From contig WFMF01000100.1 of the NCBI GenBank assembly GCA_011033025.1, positions 422,090 to 486,089 of the forward strand: 64,000 nt of DNA, read 5' to 3'. A program made the translations under genes and the position numbers. Origin of the DNA: Beroe forskalii (taxonomy: Eukaryota; Ctenophora; Nuda; Beroida; Beroidae). Within the stretch, counting starts at the first letter, position 1, and each line of letters opens with the position of its first letter. This document shows, piece by piece, positions 12,909 to 25,107 of the stretch. Under the pieces are notes generated by a model. The model did not search any database. It had not been told where the DNA came from and saw only the letters and a list, made by a program, of their open reading frames with translations.

Positions 12909-13808
12909 TTAACCTCTACGGGACTGTAAAGTTCCTGACAAAGTCTTAGTCTTGCTCAAAGTCTTACAAGGTGACATGACTTTCTCACCCTTGTGATCTT
13001 CAAGCCACTTCTCATACTTCACCCTGGCCTTTTCTCTTCGTTCCTTCTCCAGTTGGCATTTCTTCTTCTCCTCAGCCACCTTCTTAGCTTTCAGCTCTTT
13101 CAACTTCTCGTCCTTCTGTCTCTTCCACACATCCACTGCTATCGTTGACTTTTCCAGTATTTCGTTTCGCTCGGCTTCCTCTTTCAGCCGTATTTCCTCG
13201 AGCTTTGCCTTCTCTGCTGCCTTTTTCTTCTTATACAGCTCCAGTTTCTTGTGTTTCCAATCCTCAATAACGATTTCTTGTTGCATCAACTTTTCTTGTT
13301 TTGCTCTCTTTTCCTCCTTCTTTTTCTGTTTTTCTTTCTTCTTTATCTCATTCTTCTGCTCCTGGGTAAAGGACAATTCTTTTGCTTTCTTTAAAATCCA
13401 TTTCTCCCACTCGGTCTCTGGTTCCTTTAGCTGCTCCTGAAAAAGAAAGGGGGTTCTTGTATTGTCTAATAAATAGAAATCGGAAAAATAGAAAGTTATG
13501 AAAAATATGTCCGGATTGTCAAGATTTTTGAAATGAAATTTTCAGAAGCTCTAGAGATATACGTTTCTTCGTCTGTCACATTAAACCATCCCCACTTGAA
13601 TATGACAAAGGTCAGGCATGTTCTTGCTCAGTACCTCACTATCACACTTGTGGAAGGTAGAGTTGTCAGCATCCAGTATGGAAGCTGTTTTCCTGGTCCT
13701 GACACTGGTTTGAGGGGAGAGAGTGGGGTTTGGGGACTTCTTAGGGGTGGATGAAACCAGACTCCTTTCAAAGTCAGAACCATAGTGAGCGGATTGGTCG
13801 GCCTCCAT
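12909..13808 (-). CDS. CCDC34: CCDC34-like coiled-coil protein (2 exons, 233 aa)
   Basis: Exon 1 is 13808-13635 (ATG at 13808, 58 codons) and exon 2 is 13436-12909 (stop TAA). The intron is GT-AG, phase 0. The first exon is Ser/Thr-rich and disordered (MEADQSAHYGSDFERSL). From about residue 59 the protein is a long, highly charged Lys/Glu coiled coil punctuated by regularly spaced tryptophans: WEKWILKKAKE, IEDWKHKK, VDVWKRQK and YEKWLEDHKG. That repeated W-x-x-W/EW rhythm ending in 'YEKWLE' is the hallmark of the CCDC34 family (human protein 373 aa; linked to sperm flagellum and intraflagellar transport). The copy here is shorter, with almost nothing after the last W motif. Generic MAP7/MAP9-like coiled coils are the main alternative. 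Confidence 0.65.
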
Positions 13809-14822
13809 TGCTGGGGTGTGGAATAGAGATTGAAAAGATAACGTAGTGGTACAATGAGAGAATGAGGAAGGGAACTGAGAAATTGGAATTATGAGAAGGT
13901 ATAAATATGTCAGTCTCAGCTGATAATCCTTACGCTGGGAATTGGGATGGGTTATTGGCAGCATCCTTAGGAGTAATTAGAACATAATCAGGATTCAAAT
14001 AACACACTAAGGAGTATTAATGCTCTAACTGGGAAATAGAACACGAATAACGGAAACGAATAACACAAGCAACATTAGACAGGGTTGTGGTTGAAAATAG
14101 AGAAGAGAAAGGGTTGGCTCCCTAAAGCCTCCCCTGGCCCTTCATTTGGATTTTGGTACGCACCTTGCTGAGATTGGGAGTAAGAAGCTGTGTGTGAGCT
14201 CGACATCTTAGCACATTCACTACTCACCTATATGCCTACATGTGAAGAAAAACGATGAATAGGTAGGTAGTTATTGTAATAAAAATGTTATATTTCTAAA
14301 GAGCAATCTTGATTTAAAACTTCAAGTAAACTTAGCAATTTTAAACGTCCAGAGGGCTAAAAGAGTTAAAAGGGACGACATAATATGTGCAAGTTCATGG
14401 AGCATCAGTTTTTATCGTTAAAAATGGTCAGATAAAAAGCGATTCACAATTCACATTCAAAATTCACATTACATCCTGGAAGATCATATTAATAACACAT
14501 TTTGATAGCTGTAGCTCTTCTCATCTCAAACTTATCTTGAATTAATGACAACCACTTTTTCACCAGGCTGCGAGCCTACATGATACTTTTAATTACAACC
14601 TACGACATTAAGCGCATCTATAGTCTAGGTATACATGTTTCATTCCAGAGATACAAAACCCTCAAATAAACTTATAATATAAATCCAATACATGCCCGCT
14701 AAGGCAAAAGGCACAATAGTTTTATCACTTTAAAGTTTCGATGAATGTAGGACTTAGTTCTAGTATACATTAGTTCTAGCATACATTAAAAAGTAATATC
14801 ACGATACAAAATTTGAATGCTT
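13809..14822. other. Intergenic, no gene seen
   Basis: Upstream region of the CCDC34-like gene and downstream of the NDUFC2-like gene. No further exon was recognised. A short stretch near 14166-14206 could encode a few residues of a non-coding 5' exon, but nothing supports it. Confidence 0.35.
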
Positions 14823-15431
14823 CTAAGCATGTGCTGTTTCATAACGCTGCTGCCAGTATGGCTTTCTGGCCATTTCCTCTGGCATTTCTTCGGCAATTTT
14901 GTTGAGGAGGTCAACCTTATCAATCCTAGTCTTGAGTTTCCTCTGAATCCACAGTGGGGCATCTTCTGGCACCTTAGAATTGGTGACGGATTAAATACAG
15001 GTACTGATTGAACAAACTACGACTTCATAAATATGGTGTAGGAAGCAAGCAGATTGAAATAGATTTCTAGCAATGGTTTAATGATCAGTAGAAAAAAATA
15101 CAAACCTGGTAAACATGGTTGATCCATTTGTAGAATCTATCTTCTGTACTTGAACAGTAGGTGCCAATTCCAGCTGAAATAGGAGTGTAAATAAACTCAA
15201 TACAGTCTTGGCTACTATTTTCTTATTCAAAGCACTTCATCTGAAGGTGGGTAAAAGTCCGTGAAAGAAGGACATATTATTTCTTTACTATCGATGCTTT
15301 ATTCCAGCTGCTGCACCAGTAGTAAGAATGTGAAGCTGCGGTTTGTACAGCAAAGGGAGCCTCATTAACCATCTTGAGAACACTGCACTAAACAGACCTC
15401 CCGCAGACCACCACAGAACAGTACGAAACAT
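14823..15431 (-). CDS. NDUFC2: NDUFC2-like complex I subunit (3 exons, 110 aa)
   Basis: Exons 15431-15317, 15173-15106 and 14972-14823 carry ATG and TAG stop codons. The introns are GT-AG with phases 1 and 0, and every phase fits. The product is a small protein of 110 residues. It has a hydrophobic N-terminal half with arginines (MFRTVLWWSAGG..., then LMRLPLLYKPQLHIL) and a charged C-terminal half (EDRFYKWINHVYQVPEDAP, then KPYWQQRYE). Size, the 'PQLHIL' segment before a second hydrophobic stretch, and the 'ED..Y......PEDAP' order match NDUFC2 (B14.5b), an accessory subunit of the mitochondrial inner-membrane NADH dehydrogenase. The identification is by pattern only; a different small mitochondrial membrane protein is possible. 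Confidence 0.55.
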
Positions 15432-16481
15432 TGTACCTATCACAGATTAATGATATCAGTCCTAATTAGGGATCAAATTAGGATCTTGTAGCACATTTCG
15501 CTGTTATTTTTGGTTAATAAAAAATAGGGAATATTTACTAATTAGGTGCGCCTGCTCTCCTTTTTGGATTTTGAAAAGTTCAAAACTTCATGAATTTCTT
15601 CGAATTTTTTTATTTCTTTATTTGAATGCCGCAGCCTCAATATCAAACAGGGGGTATAAATATTACATATACTCATATAGAGATCGAGAGATGGTTGATC
15701 ATTATATAATAGTCTCACGCACATTTAACATAGCTCCTCTGCGAATTACATCCCTTGATATCTAGCGTCTCTCACATACACTTTATAAGGATGCTAAATG
15801 AAAAACCCATCTATTACATGAGCTCTATTTGATAAACTGACACCGCATCAATGTTATATCTTCTCTACATCAACATCATATAAAATAGATCTTTGCTAAT
15901 TCACATGCCAAGATATCATGCGTCTTCTTTGTATCCTCATGTAATTTATAGCCCCAAGATGAATATTATTCACAGTCATTCCCAAACACAGCTACATATA
16001 ACCTACGTGTTACAAATATACGAAACACGTTTCGACTATTATATTATTTTTAGCGAAAGCCATTCATGTACATTGGTAATGTGTAAAGTGGAGTGCCGAA
16101 GGCACGACACGACGTTACACGACCAATAACGCTCTTATTTTCGCTATGGAGATAAGAGGGATCGATTGCCGTCAAAAAAAGTTGACCTAAATGCATGCAT
16201 TCATGCATTTTCATTCACGTGACTTAGTGCACCAATAGCAGTCCACTACGGACCTCCCCGACCGTGTCTCGTGGCATTTGTGTTTACTAGTGACTTCGTT
16301 GCTGCTACATTACTGGCTGATATGTTCGACACGTGTCAGTTCCACGTGCTAAGTCAGGTTGAATGGAGAGAAAATATGAGATTTATGGAACGGTAAAACT
16401 CAGGAGTATCAGCCGCGGTATTGATAGGAAGTAAATGCAGTCACTTTTTACGCTTGCTCTTCATTTGCTGTTGATTACTGA

Positions 16482-16605
16482 GAAGCAAAATTGCAAACCG
16501 CGATATTATAAATACCGAGCGCGAAGCGAGGGCATAATAACACATTAAGACCGAGGCCGAAGGCCGAGGTTTTAATGGAAGGTTTGCAGTTTTGCAGTTA
16601 CAAAC
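16482..16605. mobile_element. Small inverted-repeat (MITE-like) element
   Basis: The left end GCAAAATTGCAAACC is mirrored by TGCAAAACTGCAAACC read on the minus strand from the right end. Between them lie GC-rich palindromes (CGCGAAGCGAGG, CCGAGGCCGAAGGCC). No target duplication could be fixed, so the exact borders are uncertain. Confidence 0.4.
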
Positions 16606-17447
16606 CAATTATGCAACGACAATACATGAAGGTATATATTTGTAATTATGTATAATTCAAGCAAGAATATGAGAATGTAAAGTTATTTTATTTGAGCTAT
16701 TGTAAAAAGTGCAGCTGTATCCTTCGTGTGAAATCTGCGGTCTGTCACCTCAGTGTTCCTGTCACTCCCTCCTTTAGTAAGGTCACGTTTGTGAGTACAA
16801 TGCCAAAATGGTTTTATTATCAACTGTAGTTCCACTTTTTGGCACTGTAGTTGCACTTTTAAAACTGTTTAGCGTGCATAATGGGCGCGGTTGCATAATT
16901 ATGTTTTAATAATTTTCGACACCAACGTTCACAGATAGTATCAATCATGCAACATACTTACATAAATCGATAGAACAAAACATGTTATTTGTCTCATGTC
17001 TATTGTATTTTCGGTCATCTACACCATTCGCAACGCCTATGATCGTATCCATGAATGAAGTTCCAATTATGACGTCAAAGGATTAGGAATTAGGGTGTTT
17101 TTAAAAAGCAACTCTACGTGATCACTAAGTCTTAATTTCGATACGTTTTCATAACCCGCCGACGAAAAATTCTAAGTATAGCGTTTCGGATTCTCCTATG
17201 ACGCAATTATCCTCTCTCGTGGGGCATCCAGAATATTCATATTGGCCCTCATCCAAGTTTTTTACTCCATAATAGATATCATCATGATTCGTACATGGGT
17301 GCAGTATCTTTTTCTTTGAAACGAGCTCATGATCAGGTATCAAAGTAGCAAGTTGATAACATACGACCGCCTATTTTCCGTGCGTGGATATTTGTGGTAA
17401 CTATAGTAAGTTTGGAATCGGATTATTCTGCTGGGGCAGGTCAAGTT

Positions 17448-17540
17448 TAGTCACGTGACACGGTCAGGTGACTCGTTCACGGTAACAGCCAAGGCTCGTC
17501 ACGTGGTCACCATGACCTTTAGGTGGCTACCACGTGGCAC
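17448..17540. promoter_or_regulatory. Cluster of CACGTG E-boxes
   Basis: Three CACGTG cores (GTCACGTGAC, TCACGTGGTCAC, CCACGTGGCA) occur within 93 bases, about 500 bases before the PAN/CCP gene. bHLH-zip factors of the MITF/TFE, USF or MYC type bind this core. Whether it drives the next gene is inference. Confidence 0.4.
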
Positions 17541-18025
17541 AAACGGGCGAAAAATATATATCTAAATTTATCAGTTGTGTCGCGTGATAAATTGAATATA
17601 AATATTTGTAGCAAGCTACTCAATATTTTCCCTATTCATTCGTATGAAAATAGATATTATTCTGAAAAGCTGCATATAACAGCACCTCTATAAGTCTATA
17701 CTGTAGTATGCAGATAAAATACCACATAGTCTTGACTTCTTGTCAAATATGTGTTACCTTATATTCATATTATAGTTGCGATATTCATCTAGAATATTTT
17801 ATGCTACTTTGACGCTAAGAACATTGGCCTGTAGCAAGTTTATAACATGGTTATATTGTTTCCTTCTATTTTGAGAAACACCTTAACAATAAAACTTGCA
17901 GTGACTGACGCATTAACAGTGCGAGTATTTTCTATATATTCTGGTGAAAATAGATATAACAGAAAAGAAACTTTTCAGTTTTCGTACTTGATGCTTTGGT
18001 CAGCTCAGAAAAGTTCATGTGAGAT

Positions 18026-19288
18026 GTGGATAAGTTAATACTTCTATACTTGTTGGCTGCCTATACTGATTCTTCAGAGGAGGCTCCAGGAAACCCACGA
18101 CAGCAGGGGACCAGCAGCAATGAACAGATACCAGAGCGGCCAGAACTGATTAAAGAAACATTCCTGACACCTGAACTCCATTCTACAACTTCACTCCCAC
18201 TGTTCAAGGAAAATATGGGTTACGTACGTGAAATACCTGAAGCAAGTAAGATCATGGAGCTAGGTATGATTGATGATATAGAGGATTGCAGACTGTACTG
18301 TGAGCTTGTTGAAGGGTGTGCCACGTTTTCCCATCATGTCAGAAACTGTTCACTCTACAGAGCAAGGCATTTACTAAACGATGGTATATGTTGGCGCACA
18401 ACCAAGAGAACAAGGAGCACTGTTGGAGATCTGCAGTGTTTGCAATGTCCACGCAGACTGGGAAGTATCATGATGGAAGGGATATATGGAAAACAGATTG
18501 TTAATGTAAACACAAATTTGTGCCTGAGTCCACTAGGACTCCAAACGAGTGTAATGGAATTAAGGTGGATAAATTGCTTTGAGGCTCAGTCATGGGATAT
18601 ATTACAAAATTGGGCAAAGTATAAATGGATACCCGAAAGTTCAGAGACGAAAGTTGCTCTTATTTCATCACGTCAAGATAATCGCTCGAAGTGGATAATG
18701 GATCTCAGGTTAAGCACAGGCTTAGTAAAGGTTCCACTTGTAGGTGCTGTAAAACAAGGGCTATGGAGACATACACATAAGCGAACTGGGACTACCATAA
18801 TCAGGGAATTGGTTGGCAGTGAGTGTGAATATGCCATTATGTATGTCAAAGTAAAAAATGGGCCACTTTTACACCTGTCAACCGATGGAAGTGTTGCCTC
18901 AGATCTGTCAAGGGTTAAACTCTCAATGCCAATTCTCAATGCAATACAATGTCCTTTGGATCAGTTCTCTATTCAAAACGGTGAAATCTTGAATCCTGGC
19001 AATTTTCCATTTTTCATTCATGGACAGGTTGTGACAATCACCTGCTTCTTGGGATTCAGGATAAAATCACGGGAGTTAGATATCATCCAGTACTTGAAGT
19101 GTACCAAGGACACATTTCCAGAACCTTGCATCGAATTCAATGTGACCAAAGATCAAGAGTACCTAGGGAAAACGAAAGAAAACCTACTTAAATCTTGTTC
19201 ACTCCCATTAAAAACCAATTCAGAATGCCAGGTTTTCCTTCAGATCTCATTTTGTGCATGGATTGGCTTTATACTTTTATTTATGTAA
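18026..19288 (+). CDS. Secreted or GPI-linked PAN / trefoil-like / CCP protein
   Basis: One long exon of about 420 codons. It opens with a hydrophobic stretch (LILLYLLAAYT) that fits a signal peptide, but there is no in-frame ATG: TGA precedes at 18020-18022. The start therefore lies in an upstream exon or is non-AUG. A PAN/apple-like cysteine motif follows (EDCRLYCELVEGCATF, near residues 86-101). Next is a region with CLSP and ELRWINCFEAQSWDI that recalls a ricin-type beta-trefoil lectin. Then comes a sushi/CCP-like module (CPLDQFSIQNGEI...VTITCFLGF...LKCTKD, about 315-375). The last 18 residues are hydrophobic and end at the stop, as in a GPI-anchor signal. AATAAA lies 79 bases after the stop. 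Function is unknown; extracellular recognition or adhesion is the reasonable inference. Confidence 0.6.
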   Translation: MDKLILLYLLAAYTDSSEEAPGNPRQQGTSSNEQIPERPELIKETFLTPELHSTTSLPLFKENMGYVREIPEASKIMELGMIDDIEDCRLYCELVEGCATFSHHVRNCSLYRARHLLNDGICWRTTKRTRSTVGDLQCLQCPRRLGSIMMEGIYGKQIVNVNTNLCLSPLGLQTSVMELRWINCFEAQSWDILQNWAKYKWIPESSETKVALISSRQDNRSKWIMDLRLSTGLVKVPLVGAVKQGLWRHTHKRTGTTIIRELVGSECEYAIMYVKVKNGPLLHLSTDGSVASDLSRVKLSMPILNAIQCPLDQFSIQNGEILNPGNFPFFIHGQVVTITCFLGFRIKSRELDIIQYLKCTKDTFPEPCIEFNVTKDQEYLGKTKENLLKSCSLPLKTNSECQVFLQISFCAWIGFILLFM

Positions 19289-19366
19289 TAGAAATTTAGA
19301 TTTCATTGTGGAGAGATGGTTACAATTGTTATGGAATGCTAGTTAAACAATACATGGTTAGCATAG

Positions 19367-19372
19367 AATAAA
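19367..19372 (+). other. Polyadenylation signal AATAAA
   Basis: Canonical AATAAA 79 bases downstream of the stop of the PAN/CCP gene, which supports that ORF as a real transcript end. Confidence 0.5.
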
Positions 19373-20252
19373 ATATACAGTAAGTTACTAATTCACATAG
19401 TATCTATCAAACCAACAGATTACTGAATAAGATATGGCCAATTAAATACTGTAGCTGATATGATTTGTGAATGTGGTTTTATTTTCAATAGTTGCATAGC
19501 GGTAGCCAAAAGTCATAATTTCGCAACTGCAGAACAGATTAAATCAACAAATCAACAGTTAGCACCACAGTGCTAAATCATAGCCCTCTTTATACAATTA
19601 TTTTTAAATCTCTTGGTGAAATTCAAATAAATTTTAAAAAAGGCAAGTGACAATTTGGTCTGATATTGACCAAATTGCCCAAGCCTCCAAAAGAAGTAAT
19701 ATATAATAACAAGTAGTTATCTTCATATCATATTAAATAACGAATTCAATAACATTTTGCTTAAAATTGATAAATAGGTAAACACTATTGTTATATAGCT
19801 ATATTGGTTAAAATAAACATGCTAAAATAATGGGGCAGGGTAGTGTAAGCTTGTTAGTGTCTGTTTGCCATGTCCGTTTTCACCTTTTTTAAATTTCTGG
19901 ACTGTTTTTTTGACTTTTTGAAAAGCTGAAAAAATGGACAAATCGGAAAAATGGCTAGTCCATTTCGTCTACTTTTGAAATGTGAAAAACGGGGCAATTG
20001 GCCTGTTGTGTCCGTTTTTATTTTTTTTAATTTCCAGACAGAACAGAGACACCCCTCAACCCCTCCCCATCAATATTACAAGTACAAAGTTATAACTTAA
20101 TAGATTTATATAACTCTAGTTCATATTTTATAAAACCATGCAACATTTAAAAGCTATCATATTATCATATTAAGATGAAAAATTATACTAAAAGACCACA
20201 GCAAAGGTAGCATATATTATGAAAATATAAAATATTAAATAACAGAAGAGAA
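19373..20252. other. Convergent intergenic stretch
   Basis: Spacer between the 3' ends of the PAN/CCP gene and the ABCC gene. It holds a diverged repeat at about 19840-20050 in which 'TTGCC-TGTCCGTTTTCA' type words appear twice and 'CTGAAAAAATGGACAAATC' lies inverted. No gene. Confidence 0.4.
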
Positions 20253-23200
20253 CTATAGATTATTGCTAGCAAATTTATTAACCTCGATTCCACCTGATTG
20301 CACAAGATTGCAAAATAGAGATTTTGTATCAAGCATGAGTGTACGAGGGCAGCCCATTTCAACTATTTTCCCATGGGACATTACAAATACCCTGTCATAG
20401 TCCATTATGTACTCTAGTTTGTGAGCAATTGTAAGAATGGTAGAAGTGCTATATTCATCTTGGATTACTCTCTTTATTATTTTCATTGTCTCAGAATCTA
20501 CATTTGAAGTGGCTTCATCCAAACACAAAATCTTGGATTTTTTCAACAATACCCTAGCAAGGGAGATAAGCTGGCATTGTCCACTTGACAAAGTACTTGA
20601 GGACACAATACTTTCCATTGAAAAATCGGAAAGTTGACACTTTTTCAAGCATTCAGTAATTTCTTCATCTTCATGATTATTGAATGGGTCCAGATTTTCT
20701 CTAACAGTGCCAGCAAAAACAAGGGGCGTCTGAGGAATAATAGCTACATGCTGACGCAAAAATGTTGAAGATATCTTTTCCAGATCAATATCATCTATGA
20801 TGATATTCCCAGCTTTTATTTCAAGAAGTCGAAATAATGCCAAAAAGAGAGTACTTTTTCCTGCTCCAGTACGACCAACAATTGCAATTTTCTCCCCAGG
20901 TTTGATAGAAAAACTGATATCATTCAATGCTAAACTTTCACAGTCTTGATATTGGACTGATACATTGGAAAACGTGATGGATCCTGATGACGGCCAATTA
21001 ATCTCGACTACTGGAATGTCCTCCTTTTCTACTTCAATTGGTAGTCCTTGAATATACTGAAGAATGCGCTCAGCACCAATGAATTCTTTTTCAACTTCAG
21101 TGATTGATATGATAAGAGTTTTCAGGCAATCATTAATTGAAAGGGCATATGTGAAAGCAAGACCAAGAATAGTAGCATCAGCAACATTATAGTGCATTTC
21201 AACCAATATCACAGCAGATACTAATGTAATAATAGAACCAGCAAGAAACTGAAGTCGAAGACTAAGCCAAGCACTTGCTGCACTCAAACAGAAACTTGTT
21301 CTTTGAAAAGCTTCCAAATATTTGACTCCCAATGTGAAAGCTGAATTGTTTGTTCGAAATGAATTGATGTACACAATACCACTGGCAGTTTCATCTAAGT
21401 GATTGAATAGAGGGGATTGAGCCACTGAATATAAACGTTTTATTTCTCTAACAGCGGTTATGTAATATTTTTGTATGAATTTATACAAAATGAGGAGGGG
21501 AATCAAGATGATCAGTACATAGGGCACTCCATATGAGGTCATCACAAGAGTTCCAATCAGAAGAAAAAGCTTTGCTAACAAAATGTTTAATATGAATGGC
21601 AAACTGCTATCAACAGAATAGATGTCATTGGAAAATCTGTTGATAATAATACCAATAGGAGTCTTATCAAAGAAATGGAGTGCTGTCTTCATAACAGTTT
21701 TTAGCATATCCTGGTGCATTTTGGTTGTTGCACAAATGCCAAATGTGGCAAAGCTAAATGCCCGAATTAAAGTGAATAAAGTATTTGCAGCAGTCAAACA
21801 ACCATAAACTTCCAAATAGAATAGATTGCCAGAAGAATTTTTAAATTCTTGATTGTTATCAAAAAGAATAGTTCCAGTTATTCCTGGAAACCACACTGGC
21901 ATACTTCCCAAAAATATTTGTGAAGTATTTTGTTCATGAAGATCATAATCTGGAGAGGTTGAAGTCGATTTTATCCAGAATGAAAGCCACCAGTTAGAAA
22001 GTGTAGAAGTACCTTGCATTCCAGTCAGTGAAATCAAAACTATGATGGAGAGAAAAACTCCAGCAGCAGCTGAATAGTGTTTATAAACAGCAATATTAAT
22101 AGGGCCAAATTGTCTGGGCTCTGTATGCTGAGCAATTTCATTCTCTGTCTCCTGGATGAAATCAGCATCATCTGTTTCAGCATTGCACATGAAATTATTT
22201 ATTTGTTGTGAACCATACATCAGAGGTAAACCAATGTATTTTATCTGTTTATTTTCCAAAACCATGAGTGTATCAGCTGAATATGCTATTCGCATATTAT
22301 GGGTACATATAATTCTAGTCTTGTTTGACAACAAACCATTTATGCACTTATTCATGATATGCAGAACAACATGACTATCAAGACTTGAAAATATATCATC
22401 TATGAAATATACATTTTTGTCTTTGTAAACTGCTCTAGCTAATGACAATCTTAATTGCTGTCCCCCACTTAGTGCAGACCCACTAACACCAACAAAAGTA
22501 CTGTCACCATTTGGAAAATGAGATATATCTCTTTCAAGGGCGCATGCATCCAAAACTTTTTCATACCAACATGGATCATAAATACCACCATCAAGGATTG
22601 CCTCCCTGATGGTACCTGATTTAATCCAACAGTCTTGAAGTACAATTCCAACACCTTCTTTCCAATCATTCATTCTCATTTCCCCTGAGCCACACAATAA
22701 TTCCTGAGACAATGCAAGCAGTAGACTCGTTTTGCCTGCCCCAGTCTGCCCAGTGACAATCATAAGTTCCCCTTTGTTGACTTGAAACTGTAGTCCAATT
22801 AAACAACAATCCTCAGGATCATTCCAGGAAAAAGAACAGTTATCAACTTCAATAGCATTCTGATCTTCAAATGGAATTGGCAGTGGGACTTTGATAGGAG
22901 CATCATCTTCAAGACTGAAAAACTCTTCCACTCTTTTAAGGGATATGAATGCTTTGATGAAACCCATGATAACCCAGGGTAATGCATTCAAGGGTAAAAT
23001 GACTTGGTTAACAAGTGCAAGAGTTGTAAAAATAGTACTTGCACTGATATCATTTCCCACATATGCAAAAGTTAAGACAATGAAAAATGTAACTAAGCAT
23101 GGAGCTGATGCCCAAAAATAAACACATATTGCATCAAAGTAGGCAATCTTTCTAAGTTGAGAAATTTCTTGGTTTCTGAGCTCTTCAATCTTTTGTATGA

Positions 23201-24783
23201 ATTGCTCTTCCCAGGCAAAAAATTTAATGGTCTTTATATTCCCCATAATTTCATGAACCAATTTCAGACGTGAATCACGGTATTTCATCAATTGATCATT
23301 ATATGTATGAAGTTTTTTTGCAATTAATTGATTTAGTGGTATGAGAAGTACACATACTGCAATTCCAGATAGGAAAGAGATACCAATGTACTTATAAAGT
23401 AGAAAAAATATAAGTACTAACTTCAGTGGTAAATACCATATCTCAAAAAAGCAAACTAAATGAGATGAGATATTGTCACTATCTTGTGCTGCAAAGTTAG
23501 TAATTTTACCAATAGAGCATGAGCTTAATCCAGCCAAATTAATACTGAGGACTTTGGATAAAAGTTCTGTTATGATAGAACCTCTCATACGAATCTTGAG
23601 TTTATCAAGCTCAAATGTCAGATGAGAGTCAATGAATCCATTCACAATGAGAATCAGTAAAAGCAGGCCAAGATAAATGGCTACTGAATAAATGCTGCCA
23701 TAATTGCTTTCAAGTTCTTTTAAAAACAAATTAAGTAGAACAGGTGTTGAAATTTCAAGGATGGCTGAAATAAGTTTTACAATATTCAGTGGCCAAAATG
23801 ACCAGCCAAATGCTTTATTAAGAGATTTAAATAGGAAATATTTATCAATATGAACCTTTTTCTGGTCTTTGTCCTTAATGAGGGGCTCAACTAGGTCATC
23901 AAATAAAAGAGATTTAAACCTCTGAGTAAAGTGAATGATTGCCAACTTGAGATTACTATGATTAGAAAGAGGGTGCATATTTTGAGGCAATACAAATGAC
24001 AAGTCATCCACTGAAGGAAACTGGTTCATTTTTGCATCACTAAAAAGTTTTGAGACCCAACAAAAGAATATTCTTGATGAGTGAGAAAATGAATCTTCAG
24101 ACAACATGGGATGTGGTATTTGTACAAATTCATGAGAGGAACTGGCATCTTGCTCATCATTGCGAATGCCTGCATCAGCTGAATCATCATTATAATCATT
24201 AGATTTGGGAATCTGGAGCAGCAAAATAGCTGAGTATAAAACCCAACGGATATAGATATTGATTGACTCATGGAATGGAATGTTAATTTCATTTAATGGA
24301 GATGGAAATCCAGATGTATATAGTATGGCACTATAAAGTTCAAAAGAGCATGACACCAGCACAATACCCCATGATATTTTCAATAAATTGAAGTCTCTGC
24401 CATGTGTCAAACTATGCCTTCCATTCTGACACATAAATACTGATAATAAACTTGAGGTCCATGCTAAGAGAATGAGGGAATTTACTGCTAATGCAAGGAC
24501 CGAAGATTCTTTTGCAGCCACAATCTGTTCTGATATAATATATACCTGGCAACACATTATGAATATATGGGTACCAAATCTGAGATGAAATACCCATGAG
24601 TGATTGATACTTTGAGAAGACTGATTGTCAATAGCTTTGAAGCAATAGTACAATCCAACAATGAACAATAGCAAATAGGGAGGTGAGACAATAAAAACTT
24701 GTTGAAAGCAAAGCCCAAAGTCTAAATTCTCCCAAATAGTCAAATTTTCTTCATATCTACAAATCTCTTTGATAACAGACATC
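20253..24783 (-). CDS. ABCC (MRP-type) full ABC transporter, intronless, 1509 aa
   Basis: A single uninterrupted frame from ATG 24783 to TAG 20253. Order: N-terminal membrane segments (TMD0-like, residues 1-210), TMD1, NBD1, TMD2, NBD2, the layout of long ABCC/MRP exporters of organic anions and conjugates. NBD1 has Walker A GQTGAGKTS (about 676), signature LSGGQQLRLSLARA (about 770) and Walker B VYFIDDIFSSLD, with Asp in place of the catalytic Glu, as is normal for ABCC NBD1. NBD2 has Walker A GRTGAGKST (about 1304), a degenerate signature LSSGQCQL, Walker B ILCLDEATSNVDSE with the catalytic Glu, and switch His in IAHKL. The absence of introns in a gene this long, while neighbours have introns, suggests an old retrocopy or intron loss. 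The protein is full length, so it is probably functional. I cannot name the exact subfamily member. Confidence 0.9.
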
Positions 24784-24981
24784 AATCAACCTCCACCTAA
24801 AAGGAGTGTTATTAGTGAACAATTTATCAATAAATAGTATCTATCAAGATGAAAAGCTTCGTCCCATCTAAGAAAAGGGAATGGTTTTTATATATTAATT
24901 ACTAGTATGATATCAAAAATTCTAATTGCTTGTCAAATGCTGGTCTGTACTGTTGTTATTATTAAATCTGACAATAGTATA

Positions 24982-25107
24982 CCAGGGAGGTACGGGCCTC
25001 TCATCCCATCTGGGCACCCGGGAACACCAAAGCGCTTGCCCTGGCCAGGAGCTTCTTGTCCTGGGCGCCACCTGGGCCCTAGCAGGCCCATCCCCCTTTT
25101 AGTAGTA
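24982..25107. mobile_element. 126-bp GC-rich insertion with 12-bp target duplication
   Basis: The 12-mer GACAATAGTATA occurs at 24970-24981 and again at 25108-25119. It brackets a 126-base GC-rich block in AT-rich surroundings that ends in CCCCCTTTTAG. A perfect 12-bp direct duplication around a short insert is the mark of LINE-assisted (SINE) or similar insertion. No tRNA boxes were recognised. Confidence 0.6.

Larger units (their letters stand above)
15432..18023. other. Intergenic with short hairpin element and E-box cluster
   Basis: No exon was found. A small inverted-repeat element at about 16482-16605 and a CACGTG cluster at 17448-17540 are given separately. The short GC-rich words 'GCGAAGCGAGG' and 'CCGAGGCCGAAGGCCGAGG' near 16520-16575 are internally palindromic repeat pieces. 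Confidence 0.4.
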
